Assembly (NCBI GenBank): GCA_032718475.1 | Contig: JAUCBJ010007352.1 | Coordinates: 1 to 64,000, forward strand | DNA length: 64,000 nt | Source: Nemertoderma westbladi | Lineage: Eukaryota; Xenacoelomorpha; Nemertodermatida; Nemertodermatidae | Direction: 5' to 3' | Shown: piece by piece, positions 1-10,437 of the stretch | Position numbering within the stretch: the first letter of the stretch is position 1 | How the letters are laid out: the number at the start of each line of letters is the position of its first letter | Notes under the pieces: model-generated | What the model was told of the DNA's origin: nothing | The model's database searches: none | What the model saw: the letters and a program-made list of their open reading frames with translations, nothing else | Program-made: the position numbers and the translations under genes

Positions 1-300
1 ATTGCGTTTAGTATAAAAATCGAAAACCCCATCAAATTACGTAAACATTTAACATTGAACAAGGTGTGAAATTAGTGATGTAAATTTGTCAACCGATCCA
101 CACTTAACGTTTCTAGATGTATTTTGAGCATTTAATAAAACTAACAAAAACATTTCCTCTAATTAAGTAATTTACTGCACATCTTCACTGTACAGTATTA
201 GATGTAACACATTGGCCACATAATATACAGTGTAATATACAACAAGTCATTATATTGATTCAGATACATTAATGTGTGGTGTTGGTTTCAGTATAGGATA
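1..300. other. AT-rich intergenic sequence
   Basis: AT-rich, without a coding frame, RNA-gene signature or obvious repeat that I can recognise. Confidence 0.5.
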
Positions 301-427
301 GACATATGGCCACGGTGGCCATATGTCTGCAAAAGTAACAATATGGCCCAAAAGTTACTCTATGGCCACCATATTATCCCTACCGCCCACCATATGGCCA
401 CCTACCTAGGGACCAGTAGGCCATATG
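301..427. repeat. Palindrome and ATATGGCC word cluster
   Basis: Positions 301-327 form a 27-bp perfect palindrome: two 13-bp arms reading GACATATGGCCAC and its complement around one central base. The word ATATGGCC or its complement recurs several more times up to 427. The design of a GGCC-containing word iterated in both orientations resembles the arrays at 1656-1735, 9613-10437 and 10943-11447. Probably the end or remnant of a small fold-back element; no protein is encoded. Confidence 0.6.
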
Positions 428-443
428 GTTACCTATAATATCC

Positions 444-468
444 ATATATATATATATATATATATATG
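444..468. repeat. (TA)n microsatellite
   Basis: A pure alternating TA tract of about 12 units. Confidence 0.9.
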
Positions 469-825
469 TACAACCATCCAATATCTCAAAAACTCAAGCA
501 GGTACGCAAAAATTTTAATAACAAACTCTCCATAAATTTTGGTTGCGCACAAGACTGTATATTTTTTGTGGCGTTTCGATCACGGGGTCACTGAAAAATA
601 GCGGTTTTGAAAATTTAAAGTCGAATTTCACCGATTTCAACTCGTCGAGCAGGCACCAACATTTTTATTTGAAATATTCAGTCATCTGAGCAACATATTT
701 GAGCCTTAGAATCTTTCAAATATCGCCAATCTCGCACAGAACGTCGCCAAAATTTGTTAGTCCGGCAAAAATACGCACAAATTCGTCTAAAAGAGTAAAT
801 TATTTAGTTGCGGAATAATATGATT
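469..825. other. AT-rich non-coding stretch
   Basis: No coding frame or family signature seen. It holds several short ATTTT/AAAAT words but no tandem structure. Confidence 0.4.
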
Positions 826-1277
826 CAACTAGAAAAGCCAGCCAGCTGGCTGTAAGGAGACCGTCCATATAGACAAACGTAGTGTTAGTTGTGTCCCTCC
901 TCATTCATTATCATCAACTCCCTCCCACCTAACATAGCAGTGAGTAACCTTATAGACTATTGTCATAGGATTCACTGGGAAGAGGTATTCATCTGGTGGG
1001 GTAATACATTATACAAACTTACAGTTGATGTTTGATTACTGTCTGGGTTAGAGTGAGATAGTAATAAATTTGGCAAGTAATATACTTCTCTGCAGTTTGG
1101 GCTATCCATTCAATAAATAGTAGTAGCTTACTAGGCCCACATGAGTACCAGCAGCTGGTGTTTCTATCGTTGAGTTGAAGGCAATTATCGTGTTTTCATT
1201 TTCTCTCACTCAGGGTACTGCGGTACTGGTTTGAGGGGCAGGTTCGTTTAAAGCCAGCTTGCTGGCTTTCTAGTAGA
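826..1277. mobile_element. Candidate MITE with GCCAGC inverted ends
   Basis: The left end reads ACTAGAAAAGCCAGC (starting near 829) and the right end GCTGGCTTTCTAGT (ending near 1275). They are imperfect inverted copies, and each contains a further internal AGCCAGC/GCTGGCT inverted pair. The 400-bp interior has no ORF. This fits a non-autonomous DNA transposon, but I cannot define a target-site duplication and the superfamily is unknown. Confidence 0.4.
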
Positions 1278-1470
1278 ACGATATAATTTTTAAAAAAAAA
1301 CTAGAGCTACTTAAAAAAAATAATATTTCATGGTAACAAGGATATGAGGATTACAAGGATAGAAGTCTTTTCATGATGTGAACCAAACTTATACCCTGGA
1401 AGTTCTCTGGACATTTGGGAAATCACTTCACTCCACATATTGATTGTCGTTATTGCCATGGTAATTCTAT

Positions 1471-1735
1471 GAGGCGCCGTTTCGGCCAAAATTACAACAT
1501 AATGTTAATTATGTATTGTAGTGTGTTATTTATTTGATATGACTTCGCCAAACCGGACAAAATTAACTTACGTATTGTGGCAGTTAATTGTGTATTGTAA
1601 TGTGCCAGTTAATTGTCTATTGTAGTGTGGCGGTTAATTGTGGGTAACAGACGTTTCGGTCTAAGACGTTTTGGCCTAGGACGTTTCGGCCCTATGAATG
1701 AAATACAAGATTTGCTTGTCGGACGTTTTGGCCCA
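1471..1735. repeat. GGCGCCGTTT/GGACGTTTYGGCC word cluster
   Basis: At 1471 the sequence GGCGCCGTTTCGGCCAAAA closely matches the terminus of the fold-back element at 9613 (GGCGCCGTTTGGGCCAAAA). Between 1656 and 1735 a roughly 15-bp word, GGACGTTTTGGCC and variants, is repeated four times. This looks like a degraded relative of the 9.6-kb fold-back family, interleaved with the 25-bp minisatellite. Confidence 0.5.
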
Positions 1736-2085
1736 AAGACTCACTTTACTCCCTTAAAAAAGCTATTAATTAAAAAGTTATTCAATATATTTGTTTTGTA
1801 GTTTTTTACGTTCGTTACAAGAGGAGTTGTCAGTAGGAACTGCTCCTTGTAGTGTGCCAGTAAGTTGTGTATTGTAGTGTGGTAGTTTATTGTCTATTGT
1901 AGTGTGGCGGTTAATTGTGTATGGTAGTGTGCCAGTTAATTGTCTATTGTAGTGTGGCGGATAATTGTGTATGGTAGTGTGCCAGTTAATTGTGTATTGT
2001 AGTGTGGTAGTTTATTGTGTATTGTAGTGTGCCAGTTAATTGTCTATTGTAGTGTGGCGGTTAATTGTGTATTGTAGTGTGAAAA
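1571..2085. repeat. 25-bp minisatellite in two blocks
   Basis: Two blocks (1571-1643 and about 1846-2085) are built from a 25-bp unit with core words GTGTGCCAGTTAATTGT and TATTGTA. Alternating variants carry GCCAGTTAAT, GGCGGTTAAT or GGTAGTTTAT. About three units lie in the first block and nine to ten in the second. The blocks are separated by the GGACGTTTYGGCC word array. Confidence 0.8.
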
Positions 2086-2278
2086 TCACGCCAAACAGGT
2101 CAAATCTAATGAGAAGGGAATTTTAAAACTATGTGTAGTAACATTGAGCTGTGGCAGAAAAACGCCTTAGCAGAACAATATTAGTTTCTTAGACTAGAAG
2201 ATTACAGTAGATTAGACTTAGTTTGAGAACAGATGACATTAGTTTGTTTCAAATATTATTACTGTATGTACTTATGAA

Positions 2279-2770
2279 ATGGTTGGTCGCCCAAGAAAAA
2301 TTACCGGTACTCCGTCTTGTGAAAGGATTAGGAGATTGAGACGTTTAAACTTCAACTGGAGAGATATTTCAAGATCCTTGTCTGTCAGTGAATGTACAAT
2401 TCGGAGAAGAGTTTCGGTTTGGGGTATCGGTAAATACAGAAGGATAAGTAACGCGGTGCTAGATGATGCTGTGACTGAAATAATGAGCCGGTCTCTAATC
2501 ATTGGAGAAGTATGCGGCTCTTAGAGCAAAAGGTATATTTATACAAAGATGTCGTTTACGGCAACGAATCGGTATTTTGGATCCGCTAGGAAGAGCACTG
2601 TGGCGCCATTCTTCAATTAATATGAGAGTTTACAACATATGCGAACAACAACGAGGCGAATTTGCTTTGGCATATGGACACTAACCATAAATTAATCTCC
2701 TGGCGATTTGTCATTCATGGCGTTGTGGATGGCTTCAGTCGACTAGTAGTAGGTCTCGAACTCCCGTACT
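2279..2770 (+). pseudogene. Integrase-like (rve-type) transposase relic
   Basis: An 81-codon open frame (2279-2524) starts GRPRKI and contains a helix-turn-helix stretch (residues about 25-50, NWRDISRSLSVSECTIRRR). A second frame (2502-2684) continues with the family phrase DPLGRALW. A third frame (about 2665-2770) reads [17 protein letters not shown] followed by VDGFSR. These three pieces form the N-terminal HTH and the start of an RNase-H-fold integrase core as found in a widespread animal and fungal transposase-like family. The first catalytic Asp would be in HMDTNHK. At least two frameshifts interrupt it and the C-terminal half is absent. Known from family: the order HTH, DPxGR linker, WHxDxNHKL core. 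Inference: dead fragment. Confidence 0.6.
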
Positions 2771-3062
2771 ACCCGTTACCGTAATACCAGTAACTGAATT
2801 CTGTAATATATTGCAATATAGCAAAAGTCAGGCAGTAACAACTGTTTAAACAGGGCTGCAAAGCTGATGACTACGCTGGATAAATTATATTTTTTTATTG
2901 TGATTTAATCAAAAATATTGAAATATAAGATTGCTTTAAAGAATACCCTATAAAATTGTACTTTAGTATTGGACCATAAATTTTTGCATGCCAGCTCAGA
3001 ACTAAATAATCTTTCGAATGGTATATTACACTAAAGTATGTCTGGCAGTTTTGGCTGGCCAA
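2771..3062. other. Non-coding AT-rich spacer
   Basis: No feature recognised between the integrase-like relic and the poly-G run. Confidence 0.4.
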
Positions 3063-3088
3063 GGGGGGGGGGGGGGGGGGGGGGGGGG
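3063..3088 (+). repeat. Poly-G tract (26 nt)
   Basis: An uninterrupted run of 26 G in otherwise AT-rich DNA; could form G-quadruplexes. Similar runs occur at 32256, 39982, 58544 and 60380. Confidence 0.9.
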
Positions 3089-3225
3089 TAGGAACACCTG
3101 GTAGAAATAATTTGATAATATATGATCAATAAATTAATATCCAAATAATTAAAATAACGAATATTTCGGAATTATTAAGCATATTACACATTGGTATGAG
3201 GTAAAACAAATTAACTAGATACAGA

Positions 3226-5915
3226 ATGTGTTTAAATCTGCTAGGATATTGAAGTATTGTGTAGTAAATAGTTCATTAAATAAAATCGAATCTATAAATT
3301 CCAGGGTTATGATCGCAACATTTGATGGGAATCCCAAGACAACAGTTATATGTTGCTACAGTCCAACCAATGCATCAGAGCCAGAACAAGCAGTCAAGTT
3401 TTATGAAGAACTGACTGGACTTATTAAGGACATCCCGAAACACAATGTTAAAGTCATTGCTGGTGACCTGAATGCGCAAATTGGCCCAGAAGACATCAAG
3501 GGTTACACCTATAACACCAGTTCTAACAGAAATGGGTACTTACTCTTAGACCTAATGGAAGAATGTGAATTGATACCAACAAACAACACATTCGAAAAGA
3601 GTAAGGGGAAGCTATGGACCTTTCAATACCCTAATGGAACCAAAGCACAACTGGATTACATCCTTATAAACAAAAAGTGGAGAAATAGCATGATCAACTG
3701 CGAGGCATACAGCTCGTTCAACCTAATTGGTTCGGACCACAGAATTGTGACTGCAGAGATCAGACTCAGTTTGAGAGCCAGCAAACCCAGGACAAGCAAG
3801 CAAATCAACTATGACTGGGAGAAACTCAGAACTGACAATGCTGTAAAGGATGCTTATACAGTAGAAGTTCAAAACCGCTTTGAAGCACTTCAGTCAATGG
3901 ATGAAGACCAATCCACCGATTCAATATACCAGAATATAATAACAGCCCACAAGGAATCAGCTAAGAGGCATATCCCCCAGAAACCTAAACGAAAACAGTA
4001 TGTGCCATGGCAAAACTCTGAGGTTACTTGTAAGAGAGAAGATCTTAAGATAGCCTACAAAGTTAAAACCGAACAACCAACAACCGAAAACATTAACAAG
4101 GTTGAGAAAGCTAAGGACGATCTTAAATTGGCCTACAACATCAGCCAGGAAAAGTACATACAGGATAAAACTGAAGCAATTACAACTGCTCACATACAGC
4201 AACAATCAAGACTTACCTGGCAAACTGTAAATGAGGTATCTGGTCGGAAAAGCTGTGCAAAGGGGCGCCTCAAAGCCGATAGTCCTGAAGAATGTGTTGG
4301 GAAGTGGAAAAATCACTTCAGCAACTTGCTTGGGCAGCCACCAAACATCGAGGTCAGCCCTACAAGGAAAATATATGACAAGACACTACCTATAGAAACA
4401 GGGGACTTCACACCTGCCGAACTCCAAAGAAGCATTAAAAGCATGTCCAATAATAAAGCGAGTGGATTAGATGAAATCCCAGCGGAGGTATGGAAAACCG
4501 GAGTGCTAAATAGACCATTATTGAATGTTTGCAACCGGATGTTAAAAGGGGAAAAGCCACCACCAATTTGGACTAAAGGTCAACTAAAGCCTCTCCCCAA
4601 GAAAGGAGACCTCGGCATACCAACAAACTATCGTGGGATCTGTCTGCTTGTGGTAGCTGCCAAAATATACAATAAAATGATTCTATATAGGATTAGGCCT
4701 CACATAGAGAAACTACTGCGTAAGAGCCAAAACGGATTTCGACCAAGTAGATCAACAATAGCTCAGATACTTGCACTACGGAGACTGATTGAAGGAATTA
4801 AGTCAAAGAATCTCCCCGCAGTCATGACTTTTGTGGACTTCAAGAAGGCATTCGACTCCATCCATAGAGGTAAAATGCTTGAAATCCTAAGAGCTTATGG
4901 AATACCAGAAGTAATTGTTGCTGGCATTGGATTGTTATATTGTGACACAGAAGCGCAGGTACTCTCACCAGATGGTGAAACTGAGTTTTTCTCAATCCTG
5001 GCTGGCGTACTGCAAGGTGACACATTAGCACCATTACTATTTGTAATTGTGCTGGATTACGCAATGAGGACGGCCACAAAGGGTGAAGATCTGGGATTCA
5101 CACTTCAAGAACGCAGAAGTAGTAGATATCCGGCAACTACAGTCACAGACACCGACTTTGCGGATGACATCGCCCTGCTCTCTAATACGCTAGCTGATGC
5201 ACAGCTTCTACTAAATAAAGTGGAGAGGGCTGCTAAGGAGGTTGGATTGCATATAAATGCTACCAAGACCGAATTCATGACCTTTAATGTTGATGGAAAC
5301 TTGACAACCATTGATAATAATCAACTTAGGAAGGTAGATGACTTCCAGTACCTTGGATCGTGGATAGAGAGTAGCAAAAAGGACATAGAAGTTAGGAAAG
5401 CAAAGGCTTGGGTAGCTCTATCAAAAATGGATACCATCTGGAAATCAGATCTCTCCAGGCACCTGAAGACCAAGTTCTTTCGAGCCACAGTGGAAAGTGT
5501 ATTTTTATACGGTGGTGAGACCTGGACACTGACTAAATCACTTGAACAACGAATTGATGGTTGCTACACAAGACTACTAAGGGCAGCCCTAAACATCAGC
5601 GGGAGACAACACATGACAAACGCCGAGCTTTATGGTACAATACCACCTGTATCAACCACCCTCCGTGAACGCAGATTAAGATTCAGTGGGCACTGCTGGC
5701 GAAGTAAAGACGAGGTCATACCAGATCTACTTTTCTGGCAACCAACTCATGGAAAGCGTAGTCGTGGACGACCTGCCATAACATATATAGATCAACTTGA
5801 AAGGGATACTGAACTTGGGAGAAACGAAATTGCGACAACTATGGAGAATCGGGAAGCCTGGAAGGATCTCATTTCCACTGTCCGAGTTCGCTCGACCTAG
5901 TAGTAGTAGTAGTAA
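3226..5915 (+). mobile_element. LINE A, 5'-truncated non-LTR retrotransposon
   Basis: The element runs from the middle of its endonuclease domain to a (TAG)n tail at 5898-5915. There is no poly(A); the 3' end CGACC(TAG)n is nearly the same as that of the LINE B copies (CGATCC(TAG)n), so the two families probably share a 3'-end recognition mode. 5' truncation is typical of target-primed reverse transcription. I could not identify a target-site duplication. Confidence 0.85.
3228..5900 (+). CDS. LINE A endonuclease-reverse transcriptase (5'-truncated)
   Basis: An open frame of 890 codons begins at a GTG just after an in-frame TAG; the first ATG is at 3309, giving 863 residues. It encodes the C-terminal two thirds of an APE-type endonuclease (GDLNAQIG near residue 80, QLDYILI and GSDHRIVTAEIRL further on), then a basic linker, and a complete non-LTR reverse transcriptase (VDFKKAFD near 536, GVLQGDTLAPLLF, FADDIALL at about 644, YLGSWIE). 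The C-terminus carries the RRLRFSGHCWR phrase seen in LINE B. The protein would nick target DNA and copy its own RNA in the nucleus. The N-terminal catalytic part of the endonuclease is missing, so this copy should be immobile although the rest is open. The GVLQGDTLAP and FADD signatures are shared with LINE B; exact clade needs a phylogeny. Confidence 0.85.
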   Translation: MFKSARILKYCVVNSSLNKIESINSRVMIATFDGNPKTTVICCYSPTNASEPEQAVKFYEELTGLIKDIPKHNVKVIAGDLNAQIGPEDIKGYTYNTSSNRNGYLLLDLMEECELIPTNNTFEKSKGKLWTFQYPNGTKAQLDYILINKKWRNSMINCEAYSSFNLIGSDHRIVTAEIRLSLRASKPRTSKQINYDWEKLRTDNAVKDAYTVEVQNRFEALQSMDEDQSTDSIYQNIITAHKESAKRHIPQKPKRKQYVPWQNSEVTCKREDLKIAYKVKTEQPTTENINKVEKAKDDLKLAYNISQEKYIQDKTEAITTAHIQQQSRLTWQTVNEVSGRKSCAKGRLKADSPEECVGKWKNHFSNLLGQPPNIEVSPTRKIYDKTLPIETGDFTPAELQRSIKSMSNNKASGLDEIPAEVWKTGVLNRPLLNVCNRMLKGEKPPPIWTKGQLKPLPKKGDLGIPTNYRGICLLVVAAKIYNKMILYRIRPHIEKLLRKSQNGFRPSRSTIAQILALRRLIEGIKSKNLPAVMTFVDFKKAFDSIHRGKMLEILRAYGIPEVIVAGIGLLYCDTEAQVLSPDGETEFFSILAGVLQGDTLAPLLFVIVLDYAMRTATKGEDLGFTLQERRSSRYPATTVTDTDFADDIALLSNTLADAQLLLNKVERAAKEVGLHINATKTEFMTFNVDGNLTTIDNNQLRKVDDFQYLGSWIESSKKDIEVRKAKAWVALSKMDTIWKSDLSRHLKTKFFRATVESVFLYGGETWTLTKSLEQRIDGCYTRLLRAALNISGRQHMTNAELYGTIPPVSTTLRERRLRFSGHCWRSKDEVIPDLLFWQPTHGKRSRGRPAITYIDQLERDTELGRNEIATTMENREAWKDLISTVRVRST

Positions 5916-8030
5916 ATAAAATAAATATATAAGGTTCACATATTTCCCCTTTCTCTTTGTCAGTTCACTCTAATTCACCCCTATCTTACCTGAGGCATTA
6001 TTCTCTGTGGCAGAGCCCACAATGTACCTTCCTAAATCCGCATCATCTCATATTTTTGATTTTAAAATTTCTTACTAGCTATGCCATTGCTGGCACTCCA
6101 GTTGTGGTTAGTCAACATACTTCGTTATTGTGAATTATGTGCATTTTTTATTTAAAGTTACCTTTACCAAGGCAGTTTCTGAAAAAATAATAAATGAATT
6201 CACAAATGAAACATACAGATAATACTGATTATTACTATATTATATAACTTGTACTAAGTAAAATAATGAATATATAATACCTGTTTATAAAAAGGTCATA
6301 CATTGTTGATATTAATATCAATCAGCCTTGTTGGCTGATGAGTGAATTGCTTCATTAGAGTAAAATTCAAGTTTAATTGGCTTAAATTAGTGGATATATA
6401 TCATTATATTACCACTGTAAGTAGTAGTAGTAGTATATTTATTTACATAATGGTTTAGTAAAGGAGATAAATTCGAATACACAGCACAAATTTAACTATA
6501 GCAGTAATAGTCTGTACAGCGCTAAACCGCGAAAATATAGAGAAAATTGATGCCATTCAGGTCCACTGGGTTAAACAGTTTAAGTATAAATAACATCAAA
6601 AAATATATATCTTAAAATATGAAATAGCTAATTTGAATTTAAGGATATAAATTTAGTAGGCCTACATTATAAATAAAGCTACATAATTCATATAAATTTT
6701 TCTTACAATTAAAAAAATCAGACATTATATTAACATCATGAAAGACAATAGAGCTACTATGGAGCACAAGCTGCGAGAGTGGGCATTAGAGAAGAACATG
6801 CTGTTCAGATTGGACCGACTTGGGGTCGCATACACATACATGAAGGGCATTAAAAACGTCCTAATTTGAAGCAGTCACTGATTGGTTAGCAAAATGGCTT
6901 ACCAATAATTATGCCATTAGAGACTGCTAATTTCAAGTTAGGAGATGGTGGGAGGTTTAAAAATAATTGACAGGATTAAACCTGTTATGTAAGCATGTGA
7001 GTAATTTGGTTGTGGGTTTTAACTATATGACCCATTTCAATAATAATTTTAAAATACAATTAAATATAATATAACAATATCGGTAGTCCTATATTAAAAT
7101 CAAGAGCTTATATTAATATAAATTATGTCAACCTTGTTGTGGCCATCTCGCTCGGAATGATAAATTTACATATGATGGCAACCTAGTTAAATATAACCAC
7201 AAACGAGTACGAATACCATTATTACGAATAAATATTTTTCATAGTACGAATACGAATATATCATTACTCTACAACCATCACCTAGCTTTACTCAACAGTG
7301 AACATATCAACTCTAAACTGAATTCATTCTACAGCATTATCGGACCCCTAAACCATTTCCTGCTTCTTTCTCTCTACCGAAACCGGAATGCTAATTAATA
7401 TTCAATATGAAAATTGCACCAATCCCTACGTACACCATTCAACAGATCGGTCCATTTCACAAACTAAAACACCTTTAAGAACCTTGAAGAAATAAAGAAT
7501 GTACACATTATAAACGTATGTCCGATTTACAAACATCAGCTTCTCACCGTACTTATGTTATGTTATGTAATTGTATTATATCTATCAATCAAATAACAAA
7601 AAGAAAATACATCAGGCAACAAATTAAAGTATATGACCAGTTTATAAACACAGATCATTGACATTTTAGTAAACACCGATGGCAGTATACAAGCTATGGA
7701 CTATGAAATAATAGAGGATTCTCTACAGGTAGAAACACAAGCACTAGTAACTTTATGAAGCTCCTGGCCAACCCAACATTTTGAAGATTTTTATAGTAGC
7801 TAGTTTGCTAACTATTTTAGTGTTTTTTAGTGTTTTTTATTGTTCCTATATACTATATTGTTTAATATCCTATATTTCAGTAGCTAGTAGTAGTTGTTTT
7901 TTCTTTGAAATAATGTCATTGCACTTTGGAGAACAATATGGAAGTTCACGTGATGATGGTTTAAAGTTTAGTATGCCATGTCAGCTATATCCTGTTTCCA
8001 AGTTTAGAATGCCATGTGTCACAAGGCTTT
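5916..8030. other. AT-rich region without recognised genes
   Basis: Contains a short (GTA)n run at 6421-6434 and a 43-codon ATG frame at 6738-6869 (MKDNRATMEHKLREWALEKN at its start) that I cannot assign. No conserved domain, RNA gene or tandem array was seen in the remainder. Confidence 0.4.
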
Positions 8031-8049
8031 TGCTAACATGGTCAGCCAT

Positions 8050-8752
8050 GAACTCAATCTTGTAGAATATTTACAAAGAATGTCACTTATTCCACTTAAT
8101 AAAGAATGTCTGAATTGCAATTCGGAAATGAAAGTGAGGGTGAAAGGTGGGCGTGCTTTGTGGCGGTCACCAAAGGAACGGTTGTAAATCATTATTAAGC
8201 ATCAAGGATGGTCTCGAGATTTGGACATTTAATGGTAACAGGAACAGGTAATCGCTCGAATCTATTTGTTATCTAATAAAGTGTGAAGCACGAGAATACT
8301 GCTGTCCAGTGCAAAGTGTCTTCGCGAACAGTTAGCGACTGGTTTTCTCTAATCCGTGATGTATCACAAAACTACAGTAAAATGGTGGATAGCAAAAGCT
8401 GGATATTTGGCTTGTATTGGTGGGGGTCCTAATTCAATGGTTAATGAGTACAAACACATATTATAATGAATGGAAGGCATGCTTTAAGTTTGGAAATAAT
8501 GACATCGGGAGTGATGGGTTTATGCATAGTAATGTAAACCACAAGAGATACTATGTAAACCCATATTATCCATCATATCATATGACAAACACTCAATCTA
8601 TAGAGCAGTTTTGGGTCTCTCTCTGTAAAGCAATACAGGTTCTCTCTGAGATTTGGTATCGCCAAACTCAACGACCTTGTCCTGGACATACAGATCTATG
8701 CAAATTCAAGTCGTTTTTGCGATTGATCGTCAAAGTTTATCGCATATATTAA
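8050..8752 (+). pseudogene. Merlin/ISXO2-like transposase relic
   Basis: Pieces in shifting frames follow the order of a Merlin (IS1016/ISXO2-related) transposase. Near 8075-8185: EYLQRMSLIPLNKECLNC and a zinc-ribbon-like CxxC with a WR phrase. Near 8250-8280: RIYLLSNKV. Near 8310-8360: VSSRTVSDWFSLIRDV. Near 8420: GPNSMV followed by NEYKH, where family members have a catalytic Asp (EIDES). Near 8535-8630: VNHKRYYVNPYYPSYH and IEQFW, where the last catalytic acidic residue lies. Several stops and shifts separate the pieces. Family knowledge: DDE transposases of cut-and-paste elements with 8-9 bp target duplications. I could not find the terminal inverted repeats. A dead relic; the assignment rests on motif order, not on a search. 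Confidence 0.55.
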
Positions 8753-8907
8753 CTGAAACTGAAGAACAAACGATAAATTTATGTTGAAATTTTAATTTGA
8801 TATACAATTTGATAAATATATAGATTAATTTATATTAGATACATGCAATATTCTGTACATACACACACAGTTAATTTTAAATAATATACAAAATAATAAT
8901 ATATTTA

Positions 8908-9418
8908 ATGTATAATGGAACAATTATGAATATTAACAACTACCGCTCCTATGGCTTCAAAGGAATCGAGAAATGGACAGCTCGGGTTGGCCATGGCCAG
9001 GTCCTCTCGTTCGACCTCCACTTCTTCCCAGTTCTTGTCCGCGGGAACCACTGGACTCTCCCGGTAGTTAAACCCAAGGAAAGAAAGATCTTGTACTTCG
9101 ACTCGTTAGCAGGTAACGATCAGGTAGGTGGTGAACGAGCTGATCTTCAGCTGGGCTGCCGATGAAGCTGCTAACTTGAAGTTGGACAATTACTTATGAC
9201 CTTCACATCAGTCATACAGCAGCCTGTCCAATTTAATTTAATAACTACCAATGTGGGGGTGTTTACTCGTGTTGGTATGCTAAACCATGCCTGAGTGACA
9301 AATACACCTCGCCCATAGTACATCGCCACTTCATTTCAGGGTTCCAGAGATTTCTGGTGGATCTCATCGCTGATAGCCTGCAACCAATTGGCTGGAATTG
9401 CCATTGCAACATGTTTTA
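8908..9418 (+). pseudogene. Ulp1/SENP-like (C48) cysteine protease relic
   Basis: From 8935 the frame reads YGFKGIEKWT, then FDLHFFPVLVRGNHWTLPVV and YFDSLAGND. These are the catalytic His (GNHW) and Asp (FDSL) blocks of Ulp1/SENP proteases, which remove SUMO or related modifiers. A CAG/GTAGGT sequence at about 9120-9127 could be a splice donor. Downstream, in other frames, follow FSWAADEAANLKLDNY (about 9140-9190), then NNYQCGGVYSCWYAKPC (about 9240-9300) with the expected Gln-Cys-Gly nucleophile motif, and a helix ending FQRFLVDLIADS (to about 9378). All three catalytic blocks survive in order but at least two frameshifts separate them. C48 domains are often carried by transposons, so this may be element cargo rather than a host gene copy. 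Confidence 0.6.
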
Positions 9419-9612
9419 ATTGTCATAGTTTTAATTTAACTCATAATACTTGGCTGATGCTTAGACTGTCTAAATACAAATCCTAACTAATTCAGCGTTA
9501 AACCGAAATCGGGAACCGAATTATGTGTCTTCACACTCAAAGCAATTATAAGCTACATCTTAGCGAAAACTCGAATTTATATATGTATGGTAGATGCCTC
9601 AAAGGCCTTTGT
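9419..9612. other. Short spacer
   Basis: No feature seen between the protease relic and the fold-back element. Confidence 0.4.
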
Positions 9613-10437
9613 ATGGGGCGCCGTTTGGGCCAAAAATAAAAAAAACATATTATATTAAAAAGTTATAATGGTATGTTTTTTTATCGTGCCGTTTGGGCCA
9701 AAAGTTGTAATGGTATGTTTTTTTATCTTGCCGTTTGGGCCAGAAATAGCTGAGAGGGAAATTTGAATTATCACTTTCTATATACTGTATTTAGCAATTG
9801 CAATTATCATCATACCTGTGAGCCTGTCTGCCTATACATGATTGTGGATTGTATTTACACACGGTACCGTATCGCTGTAGGAGTGGACTTTAGGCTTACC
9901 TCCCGCTGTATGGCTGTATGGGCCTTGGCCTACCGGTACTCATATACTGCTGTACTGTCACTGGGTAATGCTGTAATGTAGCGTTAGGCTGTTAGGTACA
10001 AATGACATTCTGACATTAATGCCTCAGTATTGTGGACCACAAGATGTAGGCCTAACACAAGCACAAGGTGTAATGCTACAGGGCCTAAAGTATACCGATT
10101 TGTACCTAACAGCCTAACGCTACATTACAGCATTACCCAGTGACAGTATATGAGTACCGGTAGGCCAAGGCCCATACAGCCATACAGCGGGAGGTAAGCC
10201 TAAAGTCCACTCCTACAGCGATACGGTACCGTGTGTAAATACAATCCACAATCATGTATAGGCAGACAGGCTCACAGGTATGATGATAATTGCAATTGCT
10301 AAATACAGTATATAGAAAGTGATAATTCAAATTTCCCTCTCAGCTATTTTTGGCCCAAACGGCAAGATAAAAAACATACCATTACAACTTTTTAATATAA
10401 TATGTTTTTTTTATTTTTGGCCCAAACGGCGCCCCAT
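9613..10437. mobile_element. Fold-back element with about 340-390 bp inverted arms
   Basis: Left arm 9613-10003 and right arm 10098-10437 are near-perfect inverted copies around a 94-bp loop (10004-10097). The ends read ATGGGGCGCCGTTTGGGCC and its complement. The left arm has one extra copy of a roughly 40-bp subterminal unit (GCCGTTTGGGCCAAAAGTTG) and a small extra duplication near 9950. Mirrored small ORFs in the two arms are a by-product of the symmetry. No transposase is encoded, and I see no clear target duplication. Arm identity looks very high, so the hairpin is young or kept by gene conversion. Confidence 0.85.

Noticed and set aside
3228-3308. GTG as a true start for LINE A
   Set aside because: The sequence before the first ATG is still recognisably endonuclease, so the frame is a 5' truncation and not a gene start.
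6738-6869. 43-codon ORF with charged helix-like sequence
   Set aside because: Too short and unmatched; noted only in the spacer description.
7781-8065. 94-codon ORF with hydrophobic N-terminus
   Set aside because: Low-complexity start and an overlap with the start of the Merlin-like relic in another frame; no family resemblance.
9763-10330. Two identical ORFs of about 70 codons on opposite strands
   Set aside because: They are the same sequence in the two arms of the fold-back element; no domain and no reason to be coding.
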